Origin: Photobacterium halotolerans DSM 18316
GTDB taxonomy: Bacteria > Pseudomonadota > Gammaproteobacteria > Enterobacterales > Vibrionaceae
Assembly: GCF_000425165.1 (NCBI RefSeq)
Contig: NZ_KE384319.1
Span: forward strand, 310,001 to 374,000
Direction of reading: 5' to 3'
DNA: 64,000 nucleotides
The notes under the pieces are model-generated. The model was given only the letters and a program-made list of their open reading frames with translations. It made no database searches and was not told the DNA's origin. Position 1 is the stretch's first letter; each line of letters opens with the position of its first letter. Shown piece by piece: positions 25,949 through 34,418 of this stretch. Both the position numbers and the translations under genes were made by a program.

Positions 25949-27688
25949 ATGTATACGCTTCGTCCTTATCAGCAAGACTGTGTCAAAGCCACAGTTCACT
26001 ACTTCCGTAAACACAGCTCACCTGCTGTTCTGACTCTGCCGACCGGGGCAGGGAAAAGCCTGGTCATCGCAGAACTCGCCCGGATAGCCCGCGGACGGGT
26101 GCTGGTGCTTACCCATGTCAAAGAGCTGGTCGAACAAAACCATGCCAAGTATGAAAGCTACGGCCTGAACGCATCTATTTTTTCAGCCGGGCTGGGCCGG
26201 AAAGAAACCGATCAGCAGGTCGTTTTTGCTTCAGTGCAATCTATGGTCAACAGCCTTGAGCAATTTAACGATGAGTTTTCCTTACTGGTCATAGATGAAT
26301 GTCACCGGGTGCCTGATGATGAAAACAGTGCCTATCAGCGGGTTATCCAGCATCTTCAGCGTATCAACACTGGTATCAAAATTCTTGGCCTGACAGCTAC
26401 GCCGTACCGGTTGGGCATGGGCTGGATTTATAAATACCACACGCGAGGACAGGTGCGAACAGAGCAGGATCGCTTCTTCCGCGATTGTATTTTCGAACTA
26501 CCTATTCGTTATCTGCTGGATGAAGGCTTCCTGACCGAACCCAGCATCATGGACATGGCCGTGATTGGCTACGATTTTTCCAGCCTTAAGCCTGCCAATA
26601 ACGGCCACTATAAAGAGGCGGATCTGGATGCGGTGATCGCCAAATCGTCCCGCGCCACCCCAATGATCATCGATCAGGTGATCGATTATGCCAAAGACAG
26701 AAAAGGGGTGATGATCTTCGCCTCTACGGTCAATCACGCCAAAGAAATCATGGGTTATCTGGCCGGTGAGTCTGCCGCGCTGGTGGTCGGCGATACCCCG
26801 TTAGAAGAGCGGGATCGCATCATCACCCAGTTCAAGCATCAGCAGATCAAATACCTGGTGAACGTTTCCGTTCTGACAACAGGCTTTGACGCGCCGCATG
26901 TGGATTTGATTGCCATCCTGCGCCCGACTGAATCCATCAGCCTCTACCAGCAAATTGTCGGTCGTGGTCTGCGGTTAGCCGAAGGCAAATCGGACTGTCT
27001 GGTGCTTGAATATGCCGGTAACTGTTATGACTTGTACCAGCCGGAAGTCGGCGATCCCAAACCTGACAGTAACAGTGAAGTGATCATGGTGCCCTGCCCG
27101 GCTTGCGGCTTTAAAAACAGCTTCTGGGGCAAACTCGACCCGGCCGGTTTTCTGATAGAACACTATGGCCGCCGCTGTCAGGGCTATTTCGAAGACGATG
27201 ACGGAGAGCGTGAAGAGTGCGGCTATCGCTTTCGCGCTAAATTCTGCGAAGAATGCGGTACGGACAACGACATCGCCGCCAGACGCTGCCATCAGTGCGA
27301 TGCGGTAATGGTCGATCCGGACAAAAAACTGCGTGATGCGCTGAAACTTAAAGATGCAATGATCATGAAGTGTACCGACATGAAGCTGGAACCGGGCAAG
27401 AACCAGTACGGCAAGCCTCAGCTGAAAGTGACCTACTTCAGTGAGGAAGACGGCCATATCAGCGAAGTCTGGACATTAGCCAATAAAACGCAGAAAAATG
27501 ATTTTCTGAAAAAATTCATCAATCCCCATCTGGTCGATCGCCACCGGCCCTTTACCGATACAGCGCCAACACGTGTTGCCAGCAATGAACACAGGTTGCG
27601 CCCGCCGGAAATCATTATTGCCCGTAAAAGCGGCCGCTTCTGGGCGATACGGGATAAGTTGTTCGATTTGGATCAGCACAAGCAGTAA
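25949..27688 (+). CDS. radD: RadD (YejH) superfamily 2 DNA helicase-like protein
   Basis: This 579-residue SF2 ATPase is close in length and sequence to E. coli RadD (586), a protein of double-strand-break repair and RecA-linked strand exchange. Motif I is LTLPTGAGKS near residue 30, motif II VIDECHR, motif III LTATPYRLG and motif VI IVGRGLRLAEG. A cysteine-rich zinc region follows between about residues 375 and 455 (CPACGF, EECGYRF, CEECG, CHQCD). The ATG at 25949 aligns with the E. coli start; a TTG one codon earlier is possible. It ends just before the convergent heme receptor gene. Confidence 0.93.
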   Translation: MYTLRPYQQDCVKATVHYFRKHSSPAVLTLPTGAGKSLVIAELARIARGRVLVLTHVKELVEQNHAKYESYGLNASIFSAGLGRKETDQQVVFASVQSMVNSLEQFNDEFSLLVIDECHRVPDDENSAYQRVIQHLQRINTGIKILGLTATPYRLGMGWIYKYHTRGQVRTEQDRFFRDCIFELPIRYLLDEGFLTEPSIMDMAVIGYDFSSLKPANNGHYKEADLDAVIAKSSRATPMIIDQVIDYAKDRKGVMIFASTVNHAKEIMGYLAGESAALVVGDTPLEERDRIITQFKHQQIKYLVNVSVLTTGFDAPHVDLIAILRPTESISLYQQIVGRGLRLAEGKSDCLVLEYAGNCYDLYQPEVGDPKPDSNSEVIMVPCPACGFKNSFWGKLDPAGFLIEHYGRRCQGYFEDDDGEREECGYRFRAKFCEECGTDNDIAARRCHQCDAVMVDPDKKLRDALKLKDAMIMKCTDMKLEPGKNQYGKPQLKVTYFSEEDGHISEVWTLANKTQKNDFLKKFINPHLVDRHRPFTDTAPTRVASNEHRLRPPEIIIARKSGRFWAIRDKLFDLDQHKQ

Positions 27689-27702
27689 GTCTGATGATTC
27701 AG

Positions 27703-27730
27703 AAAGAAAAAAGCCGCACTTTCGTGCGGC
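27703..27730 (-). terminator. Terminator of the heme receptor gene
   Basis: GCCGCAC and GTGCGGC form a 7-base-pair stem with loop TTTC at 27713-27730. On the minus strand it is followed by a T-rich run. It may also stop radD transcripts weakly. Confidence 0.8.
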
Positions 27731-27760
27731 TAAATTCAGGCAGTGAATTTCATCAAACAA

Positions 27761-29917
27761 TCAGAATGCGTAATCTACATTCACACCCCAGTTACGACCC
27801 GGCTGCGTGTGACGGTCCAAGCCTGGTTCACTTGCTGTAAAGCCTTCAATGTCCTGATAACGCCAGTATTTTTTGTCAAACGCGTTAAACAGGCCAGCAC
27901 GAAGCACCAGATCTTCGGTTGGTGTGTAATAAGCGGTCAGGTCAACCACAGTGTAGCTCGGCGCATCGACATTGGTGTCACTCGACCAGTCAGAACCAGA
28001 TTTCGATGCAACATAAACCGCATTGATCTCACTGCCCCAGTCACCACTCGGCGCGTCATAACCAAGGCCCACAACCGATGTAAACGGAGCAACAGAATCT
28101 AAGGCTTCACCCGTCTTCTTGTCTTCGCCTTCCTGATAAGCCAGAGATACTTTTGCGTAAGTACCGCTTGGCGCGTTCAGAGCTTCGTCCAACCAGAGTT
28201 CAGAAGCTAATTCAGCACCATAAATTTTGGCCGAGTCTAAGTTTTCATTACTGGTAATCTGAATACCGCTGACTACCTCAGTCTGGGAAGCAATAAAATC
28301 TTTATAGTCGGTGTAAAAAGCCGCGATGCTCATCGAACCGATGCGTCCCTGTGTTCTTGCACCAATTTCGTAAGCAAGGCTTTTTTCTGGTTTCAGATTC
28401 GGGTTGGCAACAATCTTGTAACCATGTGCCCTGTTATCTTTATCTTCATACATTTCACCAATAGTTGGTGAACGAAAGCCCTGACTGATCTGAGCGTAAG
28501 TATTGAAGCTCTCCGTCCAATGATAAACAGTACCCAGACGACCTGTCACCGCATTACTGTCATGATCTGGCAGACCAGAAGAGGAAGCTGGTTCAGCCTG
28601 ATAGTTGTCATAACGGATGCCGCCTGTCACCACCAGTTGATCCTGCATTAAATACAGTTGATCCTGCAGGAAAATACCGTACTTCACAGATTTTGCATTT
28701 GGCACTTCTACAGGACCTGGATTCACGTCCCCTGAATCCAGGAAATAATCCTTATAATCCAGCTCGAACTCATTTTGTACCGCACTCAAACCATAAGTCA
28801 GCTCATGACGAGTATTAGAGAGCGTAATGGCTTTATTAAACTGTGCATCAAACTGAATACTGGAATCTTCACCGCTACGGTAGCGATTCCGATTACCATA
28901 TCTATCGGTATGATCGTAGTTATCGTGTTTACTTTCACTCTGTTGCCAGTTCAACGCCCAGTTTACGGAATCCGCAACAGCAAGATTAGACTGCCATTCG
29001 TGGTTCAGCCCCAATCGGATCCTATCATCTTCATCATGACCACTAACATTAGTGTAAACAAAACCCGGCATGAAACCGCCACCAGCATCGTAATTTTCCT
29101 GACTCAGAATTTGGGTATCTGTATCACGGGTATAGTATTCTGCAACCAGACCGACCCGATTGGTATCGTTCACCTGAACATACACTTTACCAAGTACGTT
29201 ATGCGATGAAAAAGTCAGCGGGTTCGCCTGCCCACGGCTGCGGCCTTCAGTATCAGCACCATCGCCATGTGCTTCCGTTTCATGGCCATCCCGATACGTA
29301 TAAATCAGCAAACTTTCTACAGCACCGGTACGATTCGCCGCTTCAACGGTTGCCTTATATTGATCACTGTCGCTTGCATAACCTGTTTTGACAGCCAGAT
29401 GATTGTTTTTTCCAGTCTGTAATACATCTTCAGGATTTTTCGTTCTCAGCAATACTGTACCGCCAATGGCATCGCTGCCATAGAGGCTTGAGCCCGGCCC
29501 TTTGCTCACTTCAACAGCGGTTAAGGTATCAACCTCAACCCCATTTGAATACTTACGCATCTGGTCGGCGCCCGGGTTATACCCGGCAGGCTGCTCAACA
29601 TTATCCACCAGCACTTTCACACGACTTCCGGAAACACCACGCACCGTGAAATCAGAAATCCCGAAGCGGCCATTACCATTCACCTGAACACCGGGCTCAT
29701 ACTTGAGCGCATCTTGCAGATCATTCGCCAGGTTCTTTTCCATATCTTCAGCGGTGACTTTAGATACAGAGCCCGGGATATCTTTAATACTTTGCTCGGT
29801 ACGCGTTGCCGTCACCACAATTTCATCTGTATACGCTTTTTTTTCCTGAGCTTGCAATGAAGGAGAAAGGGCCAGCAATACAGAGCTGGCAATCAATGAA
29901 AGTTGCTTGTGATTCAT
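27761..29917 (-). CDS. TonB-dependent heme/hemoglobin receptor
   Basis: This 718-residue outer-membrane receptor has a signal peptide ending near LQAQ, a TonB box (DEIVVTATR), a plug domain to about residue 150, and a 22-strand beta barrel ending in aromatic F. The heme-receptor signature is present: FRSP (variant of FRAP) and NPNLKPE with an intervening His in NRAHGYK, the position that binds heme in HemR/HutA-type receptors. It is transcribed from a Fur-box promoter. It lies 22 kb from the hutBCD permease genes that would take the heme onward. It could equally be named hutA or hutR; I cannot separate these. ATG 29917 is chosen because AGGGA precedes it. Confidence 0.88.
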   Translation of the reverse strand: MNHKQLSLIASSVLLALSPSLQAQEKKAYTDEIVVTATRTEQSIKDIPGSVSKVTAEDMEKNLANDLQDALKYEPGVQVNGNGRFGISDFTVRGVSGSRVKVLVDNVEQPAGYNPGADQMRKYSNGVEVDTLTAVEVSKGPGSSLYGSDAIGGTVLLRTKNPEDVLQTGKNNHLAVKTGYASDSDQYKATVEAANRTGAVESLLIYTYRDGHETEAHGDGADTEGRSRGQANPLTFSSHNVLGKVYVQVNDTNRVGLVAEYYTRDTDTQILSQENYDAGGGFMPGFVYTNVSGHDEDDRIRLGLNHEWQSNLAVADSVNWALNWQQSESKHDNYDHTDRYGNRNRYRSGEDSSIQFDAQFNKAITLSNTRHELTYGLSAVQNEFELDYKDYFLDSGDVNPGPVEVPNAKSVKYGIFLQDQLYLMQDQLVVTGGIRYDNYQAEPASSSGLPDHDSNAVTGRLGTVYHWTESFNTYAQISQGFRSPTIGEMYEDKDNRAHGYKIVANPNLKPEKSLAYEIGARTQGRIGSMSIAAFYTDYKDFIASQTEVVSGIQITSNENLDSAKIYGAELASELWLDEALNAPSGTYAKVSLAYQEGEDKKTGEALDSVAPFTSVVGLGYDAPSGDWGSEINAVYVASKSGSDWSSDTNVDAPSYTVVDLTAYYTPTEDLVLRAGLFNAFDKKYWRYQDIEGFTASEPGLDRHTQPGRNWGVNVDYAF

Positions 29918-29975
29918 AATCCCTGCTATCAATTTTTTATCAGTTAGGTTTGTTATTGGCTGCGATTATACAAAA

Positions 29976-29994
29976 GCAAATGATAATTACTATC
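29976..29994 (-). promoter_or_regulatory. Fur box upstream of the heme receptor
   Basis: GCAAATGATAATTACTATC is close to the Fur consensus GATAATGATAATCATTATC. It lies 59-77 bases upstream of the receptor start, where it would overlap the promoter. Iron-replete Fur would repress the gene. Confidence 0.8.
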
Positions 29995-30198
29995 AATCTC
30001 AGTGTTATTTAGATCACAATTAAGTAAATTTATTCGAACTAAATCCAATTTATGAAACGTGTTGTGTGTTTTTTATTGCAAGTAGAATTGAGCTATGCAA
30101 GTGATGGATCTGATGATTTTTTCGTTGTTTAAAGGGCTTGTCAGGATTTTTTCTTGTCTGTTTCTTGAGGGAGTGTTAGTATCCGCGCTCAATTTGAC

Positions 30199-30229
30199 GG
30201 TACTCAGTAAGGTCGCATTACTGAATACC
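30199..30229 (+). promoter_or_regulatory. Leader hairpin upstream of rplY
   Basis: GGTACTCAGTA and TACTGAATACC pair over 11 positions with one mismatch around a 9-base loop, 33 bases before the rplY start. E. coli rplY is known to be autogenously controlled through hairpins in its 5' untranslated region. This element is a candidate for the same role, but sequence identity with the E. coli leader was not established. Confidence 0.55.
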
Positions 30230-30262
30230 TTCTTCTTATTCACTCACTTAAGAGTAGTTATC

Positions 30263-30541
30263 ATGAAATTTGAAGCACAAGTACGTTCAGACCTGGGTAA
30301 AGGTGCGAGCCGCCGCCTGCGTCACACTAACAAATTCCCAGCGATCATCTACGGTGGCACTGAAGCTCCGGTTGCAATCGAACTGAAACACGATGACGTG
30401 ATCAACCAGATGGATAAAGAAGGCTTCTACGATGCCATCACTCTGGTAATCGACGGTAAAGAAGTGAACGTTAAGCCACAAGACATCCAGCGTCACCCAT
30501 TCAAGCCAAAAGTTCAGCACATGGACTTCATCCGCATCTAA
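30263..30541 (+). CDS. rplY: 50S ribosomal protein L25
   Basis: This 92-residue protein is the short, single-domain L25 (94 residues in E. coli) that binds loop E of 5S rRNA. It begins [20 protein letters not shown] and contains KFPAIIYGG and the C-terminal [12 protein letters not shown] that are conserved in gammaproteobacterial L25. It has no CTC-type C-terminal extension. The frame is open far upstream from 30095, but the ATG at 30263 matches the family start. It is monocistronic, with a leader hairpin and a strong terminator. Confidence 0.96.
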   Translation: MKFEAQVRSDLGKGASRRLRHTNKFPAIIYGGTEAPVAIELKHDDVINQMDKEGFYDAITLVIDGKEVNVKPQDIQRHPFKPKVQHMDFIRI

Positions 30542-30570
30542 TTGCGGTTGGTGTGAAAACGCTGAAGAAA

Positions 30571-30594
30571 AAAGCGCCTCAGGGCGCTTTTTTT
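30571..30594 (+). terminator. Terminator of rplY
   Basis: AAAGCGCC and GGCGCTTT form an 8-base-pair stem with loop TCAG, followed by four more T residues. It lies 30 bases past the rplY stop. Confidence 0.9.
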
Positions 30595-30624
30595 GTGTCT
30601 GGTGATTTTGCATGAAATGACATT

Positions 30625-30876
30625 CTAGAACAGATCTTGCTGCGGATTGTCTGGCTCTTTCGCGGCCTGCATTTCCAGCTCTCGCTTACGCTTGAGTAAA
30701 CGCAGATAACGTTGCCGGCATAATTTGATCACATGCCGTTTCTGATCGTTGCTCATCACCTGCCAGTGAAATCGCTCTTCGCGGCTCCTCAGGCAGCCTT
30801 TGCAATACCCTCTGTTATTCACCTGGCAGACACCAATACACGGGCTGGGAATGGTAAAAAGTTCTAACTGCTCCAT
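30625..30876 (-). CDS. DUF1289 domain protein
   Basis: This 83-residue protein has the DUF1289 cysteine pattern PCIGVCQVNNRGYCKGC (C13, C17, C24, C27) followed by the conserved RSREERFHW, as in E. coli YdhL. The four cysteines could bind a metal or Fe-S cluster. The C-terminal half is very basic (RQRYLRLLKRKREL), which would suit nucleic-acid contact, but no function is established. It is convergent with rplY and shares a 30-base spacer with its terminator. Confidence 0.85.
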   Translation of the reverse strand: MEQLELFTIPSPCIGVCQVNNRGYCKGCLRSREERFHWQVMSNDQKRHVIKLCRQRYLRLLKRKRELEMQAAKEPDNPQQDLF

Positions 30877-31325
30877 ATCCCCTTCTCTGCTTTTTGCGTG
30901 TTATACGGTGAAAGGTTCATAACAACCACGAACTGCTCAAATTACATACAATCTGATAGTAACGACTTTATGCTGATAACGCCAGTCAGCCTTCAGTCCG
31001 CTTAAATAAAGGGTTGCCGGTCAATCATCAGTGAGCCACTTCACACCCATCACAAATAGTTAACAGAATTACTTATGTCTTTTCTGCGTAGTTTACGCAA
31101 TTTACTAAAGCACATAATTCGAAAAATACTGATTATTAATCAAGTAGTTAAATTAACTCATAAAGATACTCTACGTATTAATACGTAATACCTTAGTCGC
31201 TATTTATCACGATCTTATTTGACAGCCACTCAGTGTTATTGCGCTTGTTCAGGCCTATAGTTTGTTCAATGCTTTGATTGCATAGGGATTATCCCGCTAT
31301 CACAATAACAATGAGGACGTGAAAC
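30877..31325. promoter_or_regulatory. Regulatory region of the TRAP transporter operon
   Basis: This 449-base AT-rich spacer lies between the DUF1289 gene and the TRAP operon. Its outstanding signal is a perfect 16-base palindrome at 31172-31187 (separate entry). A second near-palindrome, AGTTAAATTAACT, lies around 31146-31158. TTGACA occurs at 31219-31224 without a clear -10 at 17 bases. Confidence 0.55.
31172..31187. promoter_or_regulatory. NarL-type 7-2-7 inverted repeat
   Basis: TACGTAT-TA-ATACGTA is a perfect inverted repeat of two heptamers spaced by two bases. That is the geometry bound by NarL/NarP-family regulators, whose heptamer consensus is TACYNMT. It lies 138 bases upstream of the TRAP binding-protein gene; a NarL-family regulator is encoded at the end of the same gene group. 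Confidence 0.55.
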
Positions 31326-32417
31326 ATGAGTCTGGTAAAACGCACTGTACGCAATGCTCTGGTGGCAGCCAGCGCGGTTGCGGTTTTACTTTCCAGTACC
31401 GCCGCTTATTCCGCAGAAAAAGTCTATCGCCTGAAACTGGCTGAAACCTGGGGTGCAAACTTTCCTATTTTTGGCGACACCACCAAAGCCATGGCCGAAA
31501 TGGCAGAGAAAATGTCTAACGGCCGTTTGCAGATCCGCATCGATTCTGCCAATAAACACAAAGCGCCGCTGGGTGTGTTTGATATGGTAAAAGCCGGTCA
31601 GTATGACATTGGCCACTCGGCGTCTTACTACTGGAAAGGCAAAGTACCGAATACCCTTTATTTCTCCACTATGCCCTTCGGTATGATCGCGGCTGAACAG
31701 TATGCCTGGTTCTATCACGGTGGCGGCATGGCGCTGATGGAAAAAGTCTATGGCCCGCATAACCTGCTGTCATTCCCCGGTGGTAACACGGGCGTTCAGA
31801 TGGGCGGCTGGTTTCAGAAAGAAATCAAAACGGTTGATGATCTGAAAGGCCTGAAAATCCGTATTCCGGGCTTTGCCGGTGAAGTGCTGGCTAAGTTAGG
31901 TGCCAGTCCGACCAATATTGCGCCAGGCGAACTCTACACAGCACTTGAGCGTCGTACCATTGATGCGCTGGAATGGGTGGGACCAGGACTGGACCTGAGA
32001 ATGGGTTTCCACAAAATCGCGCCTTACTATTATACCGGCTGGCATGAGCCTGCAACTGAACTGCAGTTTCTGGTCAACAAGCAATCCTGGGATCGCCTGC
32101 CGGCTGATCTGCAGGAAATTCTGCGCGTTGCCATGCGCCTCTCGGCCTATGACATGTATATCTTAAATACCCACGCCAGTGCCGAGAACTGGTCAACCAT
32201 GAAGGAAGAATATCCGAACATCAAAGTGATGAACTTCCCGGATGAGGTCATGGCAGCCATTCGCCAGGCCAACGATGAATTGCTTGAAGAGCAGGCCAAG
32301 AACGATCCTCTGGCAAAAGAAATCCTGGATTCACAAGCGGCCTATCTGGAAAAAGCCCGTGAATGGACGCTGATTGCTGATAAAGCCTACCTCGACAGCC
32401 AGGCTGAGCAGAAATAA
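31326..32417 (+). CDS. TRAP transporter solute-binding protein (DctP family, TakP-like)
   Basis: This 363-residue periplasmic binding protein has a signal peptide (cleavage near AAYSAEK). Segments such as GNTGVQMGGWFQKEI, DLKGLKIRIPG, TALERRTIDALEWVGP and GWHEPATELQFLVNK closely resemble Rhodobacter TakP, which binds pyruvate and other 2-oxo acids. The Arg in RIPG is the conserved carboxylate ligand of TRAP binding proteins. Uptake of a 2-oxo monocarboxylate is therefore the best guess. It is followed by the small and large membrane subunits and a two-component pair. Confidence 0.88.
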   Translation: MSLVKRTVRNALVAASAVAVLLSSTAAYSAEKVYRLKLAETWGANFPIFGDTTKAMAEMAEKMSNGRLQIRIDSANKHKAPLGVFDMVKAGQYDIGHSASYYWKGKVPNTLYFSTMPFGMIAAEQYAWFYHGGGMALMEKVYGPHNLLSFPGGNTGVQMGGWFQKEIKTVDDLKGLKIRIPGFAGEVLAKLGASPTNIAPGELYTALERRTIDALEWVGPGLDLRMGFHKIAPYYYTGWHEPATELQFLVNKQSWDRLPADLQEILRVAMRLSAYDMYILNTHASAENWSTMKEEYPNIKVMNFPDEVMAAIRQANDELLEEQAKNDPLAKEILDSQAAYLEKAREWTLIADKAYLDSQAEQK

Positions 32418-32493
32418 CACGACAATCATGCACCGGTCTGTCCGGTGCATGCTCGTTTATCAGTCTGGAATGTTGCCTCGCGACGGAGTTATT

Positions 32494-33018
32494 ATGCGAA
32501 GCTTGTTAGCCTTCGAAAAAATCATCAACCGGTTTTCTGATTTGCTTGGCTGGATAGCCAGCACTCTGTTTATCATACTGATGTTCAACGTTTTTTATGA
32601 TGTTGTTATGCGGTATGCCTTTAACCACGTTTCTATCGCCATGCAGGAGATGGAGTGGCACCTGTTCTCAGCCGTTTTCCTGCTTGGCGTTCCCTACGCA
32701 CTGAAGGCCGGCGGCCATGTGCGGGTAGATGTGTTCTACGAACGTTTCACACTCAAAACCCGTGCCATTATCGACCTGCTGGGGACACTCTTTTTCCTGC
32801 TGCCATTTTGTATCCTGGTGTTCTGGTATGGCGTTGATTATATGAAAGAATCCTACTCTCTTGGTGAGTCCAGCGGCGACCCGGGCGGTTTACCTTATCG
32901 CTGGCTGATTAAAGGTCTTATCCCGCTTTCTTTCCTGTTTATGGCCATTTCAGGGATCGGAATGCTGCTGCACAACATTAACCGGCTGGTAAACCCAAGC
33001 CTGTTCCACGAAAAATAA
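32494..33018 (+). CDS. TRAP transporter small membrane subunit (DctQ family)
   Basis: This 174-residue protein has four membrane helices and the DctQ features AMQEMEWHLFSAVFLLG and GHVRVDVFYERF. It bridges the binding protein and the large subunit. The frame is open 40 codons further upstream. The ATG at 32494 is chosen because GGAG precedes it by five bases and homologues start there. A gap of 76 bases follows the binding-protein gene, with an imperfect hairpin (CACCGG...CCGGTG near 32430-32445) that could reduce downstream expression relative to the binding protein. Confidence 0.88.
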   Translation: MRSLLAFEKIINRFSDLLGWIASTLFIILMFNVFYDVVMRYAFNHVSIAMQEMEWHLFSAVFLLGVPYALKAGGHVRVDVFYERFTLKTRAIIDLLGTLFFLLPFCILVFWYGVDYMKESYSLGESSGDPGGLPYRWLIKGLIPLSFLFMAISGIGMLLHNINRLVNPSLFHEK

Positions 33019-33028
33019 GGAATATTCC

Positions 33029-34312
33029 GTGGTTGGTATCATCATGTTTATCGTTGCCCTGTTTGCCCTGTTACTCGGGTTTCCAGTGGCATTTACCTTC
33101 GGCGGCATCGCACTGCTGTTCGGCGTCTGGGCTGAAGGGCCGGAAATCTTTGCATTCATGCCGTTTCGTATCATGAGCATTATGCAAAATACTGTGCTCA
33201 TGGCCGTACCGCTTTTTGTCTTTATGGGTCTGGTGCTGCAAAAAACCCGCCTGGCAGAACAACTGCTGGAGTCCATGGGGAAACTTTTCGGGAGTGTTCG
33301 CGGTGGTCTGGCGATCTCAACGGTATTAGTGGGATCGCTGCTGGCTGCGTCAACCGGTGTGGTCGGGGCTTCTGTGGTTGCAATGGGCCTGATATCCCTG
33401 CCTGTTATGATGAAGTATCAGTACAGCAAAGGCCTGGCGACAGGCACAATTTGCGCATCGGGTACTCTGGGTCAGATCATCCCGCCATCCATCGTATTGA
33501 TTTTGTTAGGTGACGTACTGGGGATTCCGGTTGGCGATCTGTTTCAGGCCGCTATCTGGCCCGGCCTCGCACTGGTACTGGCTTATATCGTTTACATCGT
33601 CATTTACAGCTGGTTGAATCCGGAAGCCACCCAACCGATGGAACGGGATCCCGATCAGTCTCGTCAGCAAGAGATCATCACGGCACTGAAAGCCGTGTTG
33701 CCGCCTCTGGCGCTGATTATCGTGGTGTTGGGGTCGATTTTTGCGGGTATCGCCACCCCTACCGAATCTGCTGCTTTGGGCGGCATGGGAGCGGTTCTGT
33801 TGTCGGTTGTTTACCGGCAGTTCTCATGGCGCATGCTGTATGACAGTGCATTCGAAACCGTCAAAGTAACCGCCATGGTGTTTGGTATTCTGCTGGGCGC
33901 GACGGCTTTTTCTATGGCATTCACCTACACAGGCGGTGATTACCTGGTTGAAGAGTGGATGCTTGCACTGCCCGGTGAAGAATGGAGCTTCCTGATCCTG
34001 ACCATGCTCATCATTCTGATTCTGGGATTTTTCATCGATTTCGTTGAAATCTGCTTTATTGTGGTGCCGATCCTCGCCCCGATTGCCGATGCTATGGGGA
34101 TCAATATGCTGTGGTTTGCCATTCTGATTGCCATGAATCTGCAAACCTCCTTCCTGACTCCGCCCTTTGGTTTCAGCCTGTTTTACCTTAAAGGCGTTGC
34201 ACCTGACGGTATTACCACCCGGGATATTTATAAAGGTGTCATGCCCTTCATTACAATACAGATTCTGATTCTGGCCTCTGTCTTAGTATTCCCTGGCTTC
34301 TACGGGTTGTAG
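33029..34312 (+). CDS. TRAP transporter large membrane subunit (DctM family)
   Basis: This 427-residue permease has about twelve helices. DctM marks include VGIIMFIVALFALLLGFPVAFTF at the start, GASVVAMGLISLPVMMKYQYSKGLATGTICASGTLGQIIPPS and PTESAALGG. It uses the sodium gradient to import the ligand delivered by the binding protein. The start is GTG with an AAGGA ribosome site; the gene begins ten bases after the small-subunit stop. Confidence 0.92.
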   Translation: MVGIIMFIVALFALLLGFPVAFTFGGIALLFGVWAEGPEIFAFMPFRIMSIMQNTVLMAVPLFVFMGLVLQKTRLAEQLLESMGKLFGSVRGGLAISTVLVGSLLAASTGVVGASVVAMGLISLPVMMKYQYSKGLATGTICASGTLGQIIPPSIVLILLGDVLGIPVGDLFQAAIWPGLALVLAYIVYIVIYSWLNPEATQPMERDPDQSRQQEIITALKAVLPPLALIIVVLGSIFAGIATPTESAALGGMGAVLLSVVYRQFSWRMLYDSAFETVKVTAMVFGILLGATAFSMAFTYTGGDYLVEEWMLALPGEEWSFLILTMLIILILGFFIDFVEICFIVVPILAPIADAMGINMLWFAILIAMNLQTSFLTPPFGFSLFYLKGVAPDGITTRDIYKGVMPFITIQILILASVLVFPGFYGL

Positions 34313-34347
34313 CCTGGCAATGAAACCCCGCAAATCTAGAGCGAGTT

Positions 34348-34369
34348 GGCACTTTTTCCATAAAGTGCC
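34348..34369 (+). terminator. Hairpin between TRAP genes and histidine kinase
   Basis: GGCACTTT and AAAGTGCC form an 8-base-pair stem with a 6-base loop. Only a short, interrupted T run follows (GCTATTTT), so it may attenuate rather than end transcription into the kinase gene. Confidence 0.5.
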
Positions 34370-34418
34370 GCTATTTTGCTTTGATATCCCCAACAAATTG
34401 TTAACATTCAAGGCCACT

